DNA of 64,000 nucleotides, taken from a bacterium (lineage in GTDB: Bacteria; Verrucomicrobiota; Kiritimatiellia; CAIKKV01; CAITUY01). This document shows positions 44,346-53,962 of this stretch, piece by piece. The DNA lies in assembly GCA_037143175.1 (NCBI GenBank), contig JBAWZF010000005.1, positions 62,001 through 126,000 on the forward strand, read 5' to 3'. The notes beneath the pieces were generated by a model. It ran no database searches, had not been told where the DNA came from, and was given only the letters and a program-made list of their open reading frames with translations. The position numbers and the translations under genes were made by a program. The stretch's first letter is position 1, and each line of letters begins with the position of its first letter.

Positions 44346-44852
44346 TCAAAACAACTCCGCAAACTTGACCACACCCAATGACGCCAGCATCCGGCCGGCG
44401 CCACGGCGCTGGAGCGCATTAAATAATTCCACCTGCCGGTTATAAATCCCTTTCAGCAACTCAATCCGCATGTCCTGGACCTTAATCTGATCACGCAATG
44501 CCGCCAGCATACCGAGCGTCTCGGCCGAGGCCTCCGTATCAAGTTGCGCAAAGACCCGCCCAATGGCGGCGGATAGCCTGGCCTCCGCCTGCGAACACTC
44601 CGGAACCCCCTCCACATTGGCCGCCAAATCACAGGCGTTTCCCAGCACATCCAACACCGGAGCGACACTCGTTGGAATGGCCGCGACAATATAGGGAATC
44701 ATTTCCCGTCTTGCCAACAGCGCCTCCCTGAACTCCAGCCAGGCGTCCCGCATCTGCCCTCTTGCCACCTGCAAAAGACGGTACCCCTGAGCCGCCCACA
44801 GAGCACCGCCCAGGATCACCATCGTCAAGATTATCAGCAGAACCGGACGCAT
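44346..44852 (-). CDS. lemA: LemA-family membrane protein
   Basis: The 168-residue product has an N-terminal membrane helix (VLLIILTMVILGGALWAAQG). A helical bundle typical of LemA follows, with RDAWLEFREALLARREMIPYIV where family members usually have N-x-x-D-L-x-x-R-x-x-L-I-P-x-L. The function of LemA is not known. It lies 17 bases downstream of the UDP-sugar pyrophosphorylase and 3 bases before the thioesterase. Confidence 0.75.
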   Translation of the reverse strand: MRPVLLIILTMVILGGALWAAQGYRLLQVARGQMRDAWLEFREALLARREMIPYIVAAIPTSVAPVLDVLGNACDLAANVEGVPECSQAEARLSAAIGRVFAQLDTEASAETLGMLAALRDQIKVQDMRIELLKGIYNRQVELFNALQRRGAGRMLASLGVVKFAELF

Positions 44853-44869
44853 ATCGTTTGCCCTGAATC

Positions 44870-46255
44870 TTATTTCAACAGCACATCGCCCTTGATATCA
44901 AATCCCTTAGGCAGCCGTGCCGCCAGGGTTTCGGCATTATAGGCATATACCGGATCAATCTCAATTTTTACAGTCACGCGCCCTGCAGCATCACGCGGAA
45001 CCTTCACCCCGCAACGGGTCAGCCAGCCGGCAAATTTTTCAATCATGGCCGCCCGGGACGATTCCGGGGAGTCATTCCCTTCGGCGTTTTTCACGGGAGC
45101 AAACTCGTCTTGCCGCAGAAACTCCAATATCAACGACTCTTTCGCGTCGGGGAGCGCATCGAAGATGAACTTTTCAAACTTGTACGCATTGGGCTTCTCC
45201 GGCTTAACCGTGCTGCCCGCCTCGTCGCAGAAGGCCACCTTCTTATGGGCCTGATGTAGCGGAAGCCCCGCAGAGGTCTCGCGCACAAGGAAGTCCAGGG
45301 AGAAAATATGGATGGCCACACTGCCGAATTTCAACACCAGCTCCCCGTCGGGCTGCCGGGCGTTTTTCTGGCCCTCGGTCAACTCGATATATTCCACCAC
45401 TGAACAAACCCCGTTACGGATGACCGTAACCCCCAACCCTTCGCCCGCATCACGCTTGGCACATACCTTCAGGGACATGTCCGCCTTGCGTTGAATGTGT
45501 AGACCCACAAAAACCGGATCCGCAATATCCACCAGCGGATTATCCACCTGGAAATAATAGAGTGTTGTCAGCTTGCGCGCCTTCATGTCGGCCAGCATGC
45601 CCCGCCGTTCCAGGGCCGACAGTATTCCGCCATGCCCATCCGGCGCCGCAAACAGCTTATCCGGCGCCTCCAGCACGATTTGACCGTTCGGGAGAAATGC
45701 AGGAAGGGTGCCCTGGATAAAAAACTTCACCCGCTCGGGGTTCAGTCCGAAATATCGATTGGCCTCAAAAAAGACCCGGGTATCCTCATCATTCCCTTCG
45801 CTCGTCATGATGTAAAAGGGAATCGCGGCCTGATAATGCTGCTCCAAGGCAAGAATTTTACGGGAGTGAATCTCGAACAGCGAAGCCTGCGTCAACGGTG
45901 CCAGGCGATAGGTCCCCTTCGGACCATCATAGCCCAAACGGGTTCCTTGCCCGCCCGCCACCAGAATGACCCCGACCTGTCCAGCCTGGAGGGCTTTCTC
46001 ACCCACAGTACGGGGCGCAGCCACCTGGTCCGGTTTGAGCGAAACCACCGGCGCAGGCAGGGTATCGCCCGTCGTAGCCGCCGCTTCCCCGCCCGCTTTC
46101 AAAAGCCCCTGAATACGGACAATGGTCTTGAAATCCAACGCCTCAATCTGGCTCAATAATGACTTCTGCTGAGCCTCATTCAACCGCTCCCAGAACTTCA
46201 GTACATGCCCCTGCCCGTATTGGTCCAAAACCTGCCCTGCTTCCTGATAGATCAT
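44870..46255 (-). CDS. UDP-sugar pyrophosphorylase (UAP1/UGP2-like)
   Basis: The 461-residue nucleotidyltransferase has the core VGVILVAGGQGTRLGYDGPKG, the substrate segments SEGNDEDTRVFF and PDGHGGILSALERRG, and VDNPLVDIADP. The family is the eukaryote-like UDP-N-acetylhexosamine/UDP-glucose pyrophosphorylase, which makes UDP-GlcNAc or UDP-glucose from UTP. UDP-glucose supply for OpgH is a plausible use, though the sugar cannot be assigned from sequence. It starts a long co-directional gene string that ends at 34759. Confidence 0.88.
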   Translation of the reverse strand: MIYQEAGQVLDQYGQGHVLKFWERLNEAQQKSLLSQIEALDFKTIVRIQGLLKAGGEAAATTGDTLPAPVVSLKPDQVAAPRTVGEKALQAGQVGVILVAGGQGTRLGYDGPKGTYRLAPLTQASLFEIHSRKILALEQHYQAAIPFYIMTSEGNDEDTRVFFEANRYFGLNPERVKFFIQGTLPAFLPNGQIVLEAPDKLFAAPDGHGGILSALERRGMLADMKARKLTTLYYFQVDNPLVDIADPVFVGLHIQRKADMSLKVCAKRDAGEGLGVTVIRNGVCSVVEYIELTEGQKNARQPDGELVLKFGSVAIHIFSLDFLVRETSAGLPLHQAHKKVAFCDEAGSTVKPEKPNAYKFEKFIFDALPDAKESLILEFLRQDEFAPVKNAEGNDSPESSRAAMIEKFAGWLTRCGVKVPRDAAGRVTVKIEIDPVYAYNAETLAARLPKGFDIKGDVLLK

Positions 46256-46292
46256 TTATCCTCCTGATGCTTAATCAAATTTTACACTCGAC

Positions 46293-49200
46293 TCATTTTT
46301 GACTGTAACGGCGGCTGATTTGTCGTAACTCCGCCTGCTCCTCGGGCGTCAACCCCTCCGGCCGCACCAACAGATTATCCGCCAATTCCGCAGCCTTGCG
46401 GGACTCGCCCTTTTTCTCATACGTGACAGCCATATGGTATTGCGCCGACAGGGCTTCAGGTGTCAAGGCCAGAGCTTTCCTGAACATCTCTTCCGCTTCC
46501 GCTAACTTTCCGCGCTTCATCAGAACCACCCCCAGCGTATCCCAGGCCGTCCCCATTTTCTCATTCGCCTTCAGGGCCGCGCGAACCAGGGCTTCCGCCT
46601 CATCCAACTGTCCCTTTTCCTGCAGAACCCAGGCCAGATCATTCATCGTCCCGGGATCACTCTTGCGGGCCAGACTTTTCCGCAATGAGTTCTCCGCTTG
46701 TGTGTATTCCTTGCGTTCAAGCTGCATGGAGGCCAGAACCTGATTGGCGAAAGGATGGCCGGGATCCAACAGCAACAGGGATCGGATATGGCCGCCCGCC
46801 CAATCACGACGTCCCTCCTGAACATCCAGCCGCAACAGCAGATCCAGCAAGAGAGGCGTGCTGGGCCGGATGGCCAGTGCCTGATCCAAATAGGTCCGGG
46901 CCTCGACAATGCGTGAACGACGCAGGGCGATCTGGGCCAGCACAACCGTGGTGATGAAATCCTGCCCCTTTGCCCGGGTGAGCTTGCGCTCACATTCATC
47001 CAGCCCCTTCTCATCGTTCTCCATCATAAATACCCCGGCCAGCAAGGCCCAGGCCGAAGTCAGATTGGGATTCAAGTCCACCAACTCCTGCAGAATAATC
47101 CGGGCTTTACCGGGTTCGCCCGCCGCCAGATGCATCACGGCATATTCCATCGCGATCCGATCCTTGGGGACTCCCGCCTTTTGCGCCCGATCCAACAGCA
47201 TCCCCGCCTCATCAAACCTGCTCTTCTGCGCCGCCATGCGCGCCAACGAAAGCAGAACCCCTTTATTGTTAGGATCCTTATCGATCAGTTGCCGCAGAAT
47301 TTCCTCACCCTCCGCCGACTGATCCTGCGCCAGATACGCCATGGCCAACCCCTGGCTCAATTGATCCTTGCGGTCCGGGGCCAATTCAATCGCCCGTTTA
47401 TATCCGGCGACCGCCATGCCGGGCTGTCCGGAAAAGGCCCAGCTCATCCCCAGATTTGCATAGGCCTCTGGCATCCGCACATATCCGTAAATCCGGGAGA
47501 GGGACCAGATCTGGAATTTCTGCTTAAGGTTTTTAAGGAACACCTTGAACTCCGCCCTGACCTTGTCCGCATCCGCTGCCGCATAACCCCGATCCAGCAT
47601 AGTCATTTGATTCAACAGGGCACTGATATTCCCCTCATCAAGCTCCCGGGCTTTGACATAGGATTCATAGGCCTGCTTGCGCTGCCCGAGATCTTCCAGC
47701 ACCACGCCCAGGTTATTGGCCACCATACTGAGATGCCGCAGCACATTCGCCGCAGGATAGGCCAGCAGGGGATCTTTTTGAGTTAGCCCCGCCAGTTCTT
47801 TGATGAAGGGCTGACTCCAGAATTCCTGATGCCGCTTCCACAGCGCTTCCGCATCGACTTCCGTCATCGCGTGCACGCCGTTGAAAAGAACACAGTCGGG
47901 AACCGGCTGCAGGGACGCCGCAAGCCACAGGTCCGGGAAACTCATGAACGAGACCTGCCGGGCAAAATTAGTTTCAGAGTCCATCCATTCCCGGATGAAG
48001 GCCAGCCCATCCACTTCGGCCAGACTTTTCAGCCGCACGTTATCAAAGGATCGGGCCACATGCCGCATATACAACGCGCTGCTCCCCTGCTGGAGATTCA
48101 GCAGCTGCAGGGGAAGCCCCTGCTCCTTGGCCGCCAATTGAATATTACTATCGAGAATTCCATCGGTCACCAGCCAGGTCCGCGTCGTCATCGCCTTGAC
48201 CACCGCATGGGCGTACTGATTCAGGACTCCGGCCGGGCGGGCGTCTGCGTTGGGAAAATTCAGGACTCCCGCACCAATCGCCACGGACAGAAGCAGGGCG
48301 CCCGGAACAATTCCGCCATATTCCCGGAACCACAGTTTGCCCCGCTCGTCCTCCTCTGCATTCTGAAAGAACAAACGCGGAAACTGAATCCAATAGGCGG
48401 CAAGATACCCATAGCAGAAGGCCAACAGAACATAGGGCGTCACTAACACCCGCCAGGATCCCAAAATACGCCAGGGCGAAAAGGGGACATTAAACATGAC
48501 CGCAATCACCACGGCGGTGAGAATCAGGTGCAGCCAATACAAGCCCCAGTCCCGCTCCTCGTTCAACCCGCGCCGCGCGACCAGCAATACCGCCAGCCAC
48601 GGCACAATGCCCACAATAATGACCAGGAGCCAACCGATTTGGGGCAAGCTGGAGGAGATCAATTGATATTGGCTTTTCAGAACATAGTAGAGCGCCTGCC
48701 AGAAGCCATGGCCCTGGCTCAACTGAAAGACATCGCTATTCCGCATAGTCCATGCCGCCGGAATATACATCAGCAGCCCCAACAGCACACAACCGGCAAG
48801 CACGAGCACTCGGCTCCACCGGAGCTCACCGTTCATCCAAAGGATAAAGAGAATGGCGGCCAGAACCAGAGGCGCGAACACGATCAGCGTCGCAAACTCC
48901 ACGGCAAAGGCCCCGTATAAAAAGACAAACAACACGCCCGCCCACTGAGCGGAACGACGTGAAAAGGTCATCAGGAGCTTTGCCAGCACCATGAGCAAAA
49001 GCAAGTCAAACGCACCCGGATGGAAGCGATTGGCAACATACCAGAAGGGCATCGCGCCCATCAGCGCCACACTTGCCACCACTCCCGCCCAAAGGGAGGC
49101 GCGGTTGGCAACCCCCACATTCTGATCGGTGACCGGAATGACAGCCCACACGGCATCCGCCACAACCCGGAAAAAGAGAGCAATGACACCCGCCGCACAA

Positions 49201-49457
49201 ACGGCACTCAAAAGGTTCAGACGGAAGATAAGAGAACCAAATGGCAGACCCGCAACCAGATTGACCACCCAACTCCAGATCAGATGCGAGGAATTTCCCA
49301 GAGGATTAAGCCCCAATTCTATTACCATCAGACTGGCGGATTCTCCTGGATATGCCCCCCGGCTCAACGTGATGACATATAACACCAACGCCAGAATCCC
49401 CAACAACGGGCCCAGCCCCACATATAGCTTATTTCGCGTGTTTGTCATAAGTCTCAT
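46293..49457 (-). CDS. DUF2723-type membrane protein with C-terminal TPR array
   Basis: The product of about 1054 residues has an N-terminal multi-spanning part (about 11 hydrophobic segments up to residue 430), beginning KLYVGLGPLLGILALVLYVITLSRG as in DUF2723 glycosyltransferase-like proteins. The C-terminal half carries at least ten TPR repeats (for example AYANLGMSWAFSGQPGMAVAG and TAWDTLGVVLMKRGKLAEAE). The topology suggests a lipid-linked sugar transferase with an exposed scaffold, which is inference. The ATG at 49457 is used. The longer frame to 49541 adds a charged leader ahead of the first helix. Confidence 0.8.
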   Translation of the reverse strand: MRLMTNTRNKLYVGLGPLLGILALVLYVITLSRGAYPGESASLMVIELGLNPLGNSSHLIWSWVVNLVAGLPFGSLIFRLNLLSAVCAAGVIALFFRVVADAVWAVIPVTDQNVGVANRASLWAGVVASVALMGAMPFWYVANRFHPGAFDLLLLMVLAKLLMTFSRRSAQWAGVLFVFLYGAFAVEFATLIVFAPLVLAAILFILWMNGELRWSRVLVLAGCVLLGLLMYIPAAWTMRNSDVFQLSQGHGFWQALYYVLKSQYQLISSSLPQIGWLLVIIVGIVPWLAVLLVARRGLNEERDWGLYWLHLILTAVVIAVMFNVPFSPWRILGSWRVLVTPYVLLAFCYGYLAAYWIQFPRLFFQNAEEDERGKLWFREYGGIVPGALLLSVAIGAGVLNFPNADARPAGVLNQYAHAVVKAMTTRTWLVTDGILDSNIQLAAKEQGLPLQLLNLQQGSSALYMRHVARSFDNVRLKSLAEVDGLAFIREWMDSETNFARQVSFMSFPDLWLAASLQPVPDCVLFNGVHAMTEVDAEALWKRHQEFWSQPFIKELAGLTQKDPLLAYPAANVLRHLSMVANNLGVVLEDLGQRKQAYESYVKARELDEGNISALLNQMTMLDRGYAAADADKVRAEFKVFLKNLKQKFQIWSLSRIYGYVRMPEAYANLGMSWAFSGQPGMAVAGYKRAIELAPDRKDQLSQGLAMAYLAQDQSAEGEEILRQLIDKDPNNKGVLLSLARMAAQKSRFDEAGMLLDRAQKAGVPKDRIAMEYAVMHLAAGEPGKARIILQELVDLNPNLTSAWALLAGVFMMENDEKGLDECERKLTRAKGQDFITTVVLAQIALRRSRIVEARTYLDQALAIRPSTPLLLDLLLRLDVQEGRRDWAGGHIRSLLLLDPGHPFANQVLASMQLERKEYTQAENSLRKSLARKSDPGTMNDLAWVLQEKGQLDEAEALVRAALKANEKMGTAWDTLGVVLMKRGKLAEAEEMFRKALALTPEALSAQYHMAVTYEKKGESRKAAELADNLLVRPEGLTPEEQAELRQISRRYSQK

Positions 49458-49524
49458 AGTTTCGCCGATTTGCTCAAAAGAGGCAAGAGTGAAGCAGGGC
49501 AGATCGAAGTCAAGGCGGCGTAAC

Positions 49525-49561
49525 AAAAAAAGGCGTGGCACGCTTACGTACCACGCCTTTT
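49525..49561 (-). terminator. Rho-independent terminator after fabF
   Basis: On the minus strand, AAAAGGCGTGG pairs with CCACGCCTTTT around an ACG/CGT inner stem, and the hairpin runs into seven T residues. It lies 26 bases beyond the fabF stop and marks the end of the fatty-acid operon. Confidence 0.85.
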
Positions 49562-49586
49562 ACATGTCTTATCTATTGGCCCGTGA

Positions 49587-50825
49587 TTAGACCCGCTTCA
49601 GCAGCAATGAGGCGTTATGTCCGCCAAAGCCGAGGGAGTTGTTCAAGCAGGCGCGAATCTTGAAGTCACGTGCCTGGTTCGGGACGTAGTCCAGATCCAG
49701 CTCGGGATCCGGTGTTGTGTAATTCATGGTCGGCGGCACCACACCCTTTTGAATGGCCAAAGCGCAGATAATGGTTTCCAGCCCGCCTGCCGCACCGAGT
49801 AAATGACCGGTCACAGATTTTGTGGAACTGACCATGACCTTCTTGGACGCCTCACCGAACGCCACCTTCACCGCATCCGTCTCACTCTTATCACCCACAG
49901 GAGTACTGGTACCGTGCGCATTGATATAATCGATCATATCGGGAGTCAGACCGGCTTCATTCATGGCCTTCACCATCGCCCTGGCTCCACCTTCGCCACC
50001 CGGAGAGGGGGCGGTGATATGATTGGCATCGCAGGTGGCACCATAACCGCCGACTTCGGCGTAAATCTTGGCCCCACGCTTCTTGGCGTGCTCATATTCT
50101 TCCAAAACAACAATACCGGCGCCTTCGCCCATGACGAACCCATCGCGATCCTTGTCAAACGGCCGGCTCGCATGCGTCGGGTCATCGTTCCGCGTGCTCA
50201 TGGCGCGCATCGCCGAGAAACCGGCAATACCCAGCGGACAAACAACGGCTTCGGTACCACCGGCCAGCATGATATCCGCATCACCGTACTGGATTTGACG
50301 CGCGGCTTCACCAATCGAGTGGGTGCCGCTGGCGCAAGCGGATACTACACAGAAATTCGGACCTTTCAGGCCATGTTCAATCGCAACCAACCCTGAGGCC
50401 ATATTCACAATCATCATCGGGATCATAAAGGGAGAACTGCGATCCGGACCTCGGGTCAGCAACACGTTGTGCTGGTCTTCCATGGTGATCAAGCCCCCTA
50501 CCCCCGAACCCACCATACAACCGGCCCGATAGAGATCTTCGGAAGCAAACTGAATGCCGGAATCATCAACGGCCATCTTGGCGGCCGCCACGGCATAATG
50601 ACAGAAGGGGTCCATGCGGCGCTGTTCTTTTTTAGGAATGAACTTGTCAATTTCGAAGTCAACAACTTCACCAGCGATCTGAGTAGCCATGGCAGAAGCG
50701 TCGAATTTCGTGATGCGGCGAATGCCAGAAGCCCCTTCAATCAGCCTCTGCCAAAAGACATTGAGGTCTGACCCCAACGGCGACACCATACCCAAACCCG
50801 TAATAACCACTCTTCTTTTTTCCAT
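49587..50825 (-). CDS. fabF: 3-oxoacyl-ACP synthase II
   Basis: Elongates acyl-ACP in fatty-acid synthesis. The 412-residue product has the catalytic Cys in VVSACASGTHSIG and the two His in NAHGTSTPVGDKSE and SVTGHLLGAAGG. The N-terminal strand is VVITGLGMVSPLGS. It is the last gene of the fab operon, 92 bases after acpP across a hairpin (50869-50897). AAAGGAG precedes the ATG. Confidence 0.98.
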   Translation of the reverse strand: MEKRRVVITGLGMVSPLGSDLNVFWQRLIEGASGIRRITKFDASAMATQIAGEVVDFEIDKFIPKKEQRRMDPFCHYAVAAAKMAVDDSGIQFASEDLYRAGCMVGSGVGGLITMEDQHNVLLTRGPDRSSPFMIPMMIVNMASGLVAIEHGLKGPNFCVVSACASGTHSIGEAARQIQYGDADIMLAGGTEAVVCPLGIAGFSAMRAMSTRNDDPTHASRPFDKDRDGFVMGEGAGIVVLEEYEHAKKRGAKIYAEVGGYGATCDANHITAPSPGGEGGARAMVKAMNEAGLTPDMIDYINAHGTSTPVGDKSETDAVKVAFGEASKKVMVSSTKSVTGHLLGAAGGLETIICALAIQKGVVPPTMNYTTPDPELDLDYVPNQARDFKIRACLNNSLGFGGHNASLLLKRV

Positions 50826-50868
50826 AGCCTACTCCTTTAAAAATTCCTTCCGCCTCAAAATTCAAGAC

Positions 50869-50897
50869 AAAAACGGGGAGATGTTGCCATCTCCCCG
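50869..50897 (-). terminator. Hairpin between acpP and fabF
   Basis: CGGGGAGAT and ATCTCCCCG form a perfect 9-bp stem with a 6-base loop, and on the minus strand TTTTTG follows. It looks like an attenuating or partial terminator that would make acpP transcripts more abundant than fabF transcripts, which suits the high demand for ACP. Confidence 0.7.
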
Positions 50898-50917
50898 ATT
50901 CTTCGTAACGTCAGAAC

Positions 50918-51157
50918 TTAGGCCGTGATGCCCTTGCTCTTCAAGTACTCAATGACACCGCCAACGGTGGTCAACTTCTCGGCATCCTCATCCGGGATTT
51001 CAGCGCCGAATTCCTCTTCGAACGCCATCACGAGTTCGACTGTATCAAGGGAATCCGCACCCAAATCTTCAATAAATGATGCTTCGGGTGTGACTTGCTC
51101 GGCATTCACGCCCAACTGTTCAACGATGATATCTTTGACTTTATCTTCAAGTGCCAT
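50918..51157 (-). CDS. acpP: Acyl carrier protein
   Basis: The 79-residue acidic protein carries acyl chains on 4'-phosphopantetheine attached to the serine in [19 protein letters not shown]. The helix I sequence is [16 protein letters not shown]. The ATG at 51157 is chosen because AAGGAG lies about 7 bases upstream. The ATG two codons earlier sits too close to it. It lies between fabG and fabF, as in many bacteria. Confidence 0.98.
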   Translation of the reverse strand: MALEDKVKDIIVEQLGVNAEQVTPEASFIEDLGADSLDTVELVMAFEEEFGAEIPDEDAEKLTTVGGVIEYLKSKGITA

Positions 51158-51181
51158 GTTCATTCTCCTTACTTTATTTAC

Positions 51182-51928
51182 TTACTGCATCACCATTCCA
51201 CCGCAGATCGGAAGAACCTGCCCTGTCATGTACGAGGACATATCGCTCGCCAGGAACAGAACCACGTTCGCCACATCCTCCGGCTGACCAAACCGTCCCA
51301 TCGGGATGGCCCCCAACATTTTCGTCCGGACTTCTTCTGGCAACGCTTCGGTCATCTTTGTCTCGATGAACCCGGGCGCAACCGCATTAACCCGCACATT
51401 CCTAGCCGCCAGTTCTTTTGCCGCCGACTTGGTCAGGGCAATCACTCCAGCTTTTGAGGCTGCGTAATTACACTGCCCCGCATTGCCAATCAAGCCAATA
51501 ATTGAGGCCACGTTGACAATCGCCCCCGTGCGCTGCTTCATCATGGGACGGGCAACCGCCTTGGTAAACAAAAATGTCCCCTTCAAATTGACGGTGAGAA
51601 CGGCATCCCAGTCCTGCTCCGACATGCGGATCATCAGGGTATCCTTGGTAATCCCGGCGTTGTTGACGAGAATGTCGATCTTGCCGAATTCCTTCACAGC
51701 CCCGTTCACAGCGGCATCCACGGCGGCCGCATTACCCACATCAACCTCAAAACATTTCACTTTACGGCCCATCGCCTCGATCAAACCGACGGTTTCGGTC
51801 AACCATTCAGCCTTGAGGTCACAAAGGGCAACATCGCACCCCTCCCCGGCCAATTTCTTCGCAATCGCCTGCCCGATCCCACGTGCCGCGCCGGTCACTA
51901 ACGCCACTTTACCTGTCATAGTCGCCAT
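51182..51928 (-). CDS. fabG: 3-oxoacyl-ACP reductase
   Basis: The 248-residue short-chain dehydrogenase reduces 3-ketoacyl-ACP with NADPH. It has [13 protein letters not shown] for cofactor binding, NNAGITKD, and the catalytic Ser-Tyr-Lys in [21 protein letters not shown]. The ATG at 51928 is used. Two earlier ATGs lie inside or next to the GGAG ribosome site. It follows fabD by 43 bases. Confidence 0.97.
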   Translation of the reverse strand: MATMTGKVALVTGAARGIGQAIAKKLAGEGCDVALCDLKAEWLTETVGLIEAMGRKVKCFEVDVGNAAAVDAAVNGAVKEFGKIDILVNNAGITKDTLMIRMSEQDWDAVLTVNLKGTFLFTKAVARPMMKQRTGAIVNVASIIGLIGNAGQCNYAASKAGVIALTKSAAKELAARNVRVNAVAPGFIETKMTEALPEEVRTKMLGAIPMGRFGQPEDVANVVLFLASDMSSYMTGQVLPICGGMVMQ

Positions 51929-51971
51929 AGTCATGCTCCTGAACACCCTCTAAGGAAGAGGGCTTATAATC

Positions 51972-52901
51972 TTACGCTTTCAACACCGCCACGGCCTTTT
52001 CCAATGTCGGCACATCCTGAATGCTCACAGAGGACGCATCCTTATCAATCCGTTTGATCAGCCCGGCCAGAACCTTACCGGGGCCACATTCGATATATTC
52101 GGTCACGCCCATCGCCTTGAAGGTCTCAATACTGGCGACCCACTGAACCGAAGAGGTCACCTGCTGAAGCATCCGGGCTTTGATTTCTGCCGGGCCGCCG
52201 TGGGGCTTGCCCGTGACATTGGAAAGGACCGGAATCGTGGGGACCTGGAGTGCCATCCCGCCCAATACCTGCTCCAATTTACCGACCGCCGAGGCCATCA
52301 AGGGCGAATGGAAGGCCCCCGCCACCGGCAGAACGACCGTCTTTTTCGCTCCAGCTGCCTGAGCCAGCTTCTCGGCTTCAGCGATTTTATCCTTATCGCC
52401 AGACAACACAATTTGCTCAGTCGAATTGATGTTCGCCATCTGCACGCCGACCGCCTCACAAACCTTGGCCAGTTCCGCCATGGGGAGGCCCATCACGCTC
52501 ACCATGCCGCCGGGACGTTCGGTGCAGGCTTCCTGCATGGCTTTTCCGCGAACCTGAAGAATTTTGACAGCCTCTTCAAAAGTAACCACACCCGCAGCCC
52601 AAAGCGCGGTCCACTCGCCCAGACTGAGCCCGGCTGTACCGGCCACCTGGAGTTCAGGATAAAGCTTCTTGAGGGCGGTGAAACAGGCGGCACTGGTCAC
52701 AAAGATTGCCGGCTGACATTTATCCGACTTGGTGATTTCTTCAATCGGGCCTTCTGCGCAAAGCTTGGCGAGATCATAGCCGAGCACGGCGCTCGCGCGA
52801 TCGAAAAGGTCTTTGCACTCGGGATAGGCCGCTGCCAGATCCTTACCCATGCCGACAAACTGAGCACCCTGTCCTGCAAATACTACCGCTCTTGTTTTCA
52901 T
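51972..52901 (-). CDS. fabD: Malonyl-CoA:ACP transacylase
   Basis: Loads malonate onto ACP. The 309-residue product has VFAGQGAQFVGMGKDL, the nucleophile motif GLSLGEWTAL (GxSxG, with Leu where E. coli has His), the Arg in KAMQEA with its loop, and the catalytic His in VAGAFHSPLM. GGGAG lies about 7 bases before the ATG at 52901. Between it and fabH lies a run of heptamer repeats. Confidence 0.97.
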   Translation of the reverse strand: MKTRAVVFAGQGAQFVGMGKDLAAAYPECKDLFDRASAVLGYDLAKLCAEGPIEEITKSDKCQPAIFVTSAACFTALKKLYPELQVAGTAGLSLGEWTALWAAGVVTFEEAVKILQVRGKAMQEACTERPGGMVSVMGLPMAELAKVCEAVGVQMANINSTEQIVLSGDKDKIAEAEKLAQAAGAKKTVVLPVAGAFHSPLMASAVGKLEQVLGGMALQVPTIPVLSNVTGKPHGGPAEIKARMLQQVTSSVQWVASIETFKAMGVTEYIECGPGKVLAGLIKRIDKDASSVSIQDVPTLEKAVAVLKA

Positions 52902-52918
52902 CTTCATCTCCCTTGTTC

Positions 52919-52966
52919 GCGTCTCACGCCTTCACATCTCACATCTCACGTCTCACGTCTCACGTC
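52919..52966. repeat. Heptanucleotide tandem repeat between fabH and fabD
   Basis: On the minus strand the spacer is built of imperfect 7-base units, GTGAGAC, GTGAGAC, GTGAGAT, GTGAGAT and GTGAAGG, between the fabH stop and the fabD ribosome site. No hairpin potential is obvious. A related AT-rich heptamer run lies at 41387-41421. Confidence 0.75.
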
Positions 52967-53962
52967 TTACATCTTCACAACCATGGCGCCCCAGGTGAGC
53001 CCACCACCAAAGGCGACCAGAACCACATTGTCACCCTTCTTAATCCGCCCGCACTGCAGCGCTTCATCCAGCGCCACCGGGATCGAGGCCGAGGACATAT
53101 TTCCATATTTATCGAGGTTGATGAAAAACTTCTCCGGGCCAACCTCCAAACGCGAACGGATGGCCTCCACGATACGCATATTGGCCTGATGCGGCACCAC
53201 GCAGGCGATATCCGCCATGGTTAACCCGCTTTTCTCCAGGGCACGCCGGGCTGATTCCCCCATGGCGCGCACTGCATGTTTGAAGATTTCCTTGCCTTCC
53301 ATCCGCATGTAATGCTTGCGACTCTCGACGGTCTCCGCGGAAGCAGGGGTTCGGCTGCCACCGGCCGGGAGATTCAACAAGCCGGTCAGGGCGCCATCGG
53401 ACCCGGTTACGGTCGAGAGGATCCCCTCCCCCGTCTCGCGAACCTGCACCACCACGGCTCCAGCCCCATCACCAAACAAAACGCAGGTGGTACGATCCTG
53501 CCAATCCACGATCGTACTCATCTTTTCGGCCCCGATCACCAACGCGGTCTTAAACCGGCCGGTCAACAGGTATTGGCTCGCCGCATCCAGGGCGTAAAGA
53601 AAGCCGGTACAGGCCGCTTCCAGCCCGATACAGGTGGCGTTTTTGGCGCCAATCAAATTCTGGACAAAACAGGCGGTATTAGGGAAAGGCATGTCAGGCG
53701 TAATCGTTGCCACAATAATCAGATCGATCTCTTCGGGCTTGACCCCCGCCGACGCCATCGCGCGACGTGACGCCTCTGCCGCCAAATCCGAGGTGGCCTG
53801 ATCCTCACGGGCAATGTGACGCTCCCGGATTCCGCTGCGGGTGACAATCCACTCATCCGTGGTATCAACCATTTTCTCCAAATCGGCATTTGTCAAAATG
53901 CGCTCGCCGACGTAGTGACCCGTTCCAATAATGGCAACATGACGTGTGGTGGTGGTACTCAT
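52967..53962 (-). CDS. fabH: 3-oxoacyl-ACP synthase III
   Basis: Starts fatty-acid chains from acetyl-CoA and malonyl-ACP. The 331-residue product has the Cys in LEAACTGFLYALD, the His in CVVPHQANMRIVE, and the Asn in GNMSSASIPVAL. The final FGGGLTWGAMVVK is typical. Its start overlaps the plsX stop by 4 bases, as in many plsX-fabH-fabD operons. Confidence 0.97.
   Translation of the reverse strand: MSTTTTRHVAIIGTGHYVGERILTNADLEKMVDTTDEWIVTRSGIRERHIAREDQATSDLAAEASRRAMASAGVKPEEIDLIIVATITPDMPFPNTACFVQNLIGAKNATCIGLEAACTGFLYALDAASQYLLTGRFKTALVIGAEKMSTIVDWQDRTTCVLFGDGAGAVVVQVRETGEGILSTVTGSDGALTGLLNLPAGGSRTPASAETVESRKHYMRMEGKEIFKHAVRAMGESARRALEKSGLTMADIACVVPHQANMRIVEAIRSRLEVGPEKFFINLDKYGNMSSASIPVALDEALQCGRIKKGDNVVLVAFGGGLTWGAMVVKM

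Noticed and set aside
47130-48446. Two plus-strand frames of more than 200 codons opposite the DUF2723-TPR gene
   Set aside because: They are His-, Gln- and Arg-rich, typical of complements of TPR coding sequence, with no independent support.
52919-52966. Heptamer repeats considered as a small CRISPR array
   Set aside because: Units are 7 bases with no spacers, so the structure is a simple tandem repeat.
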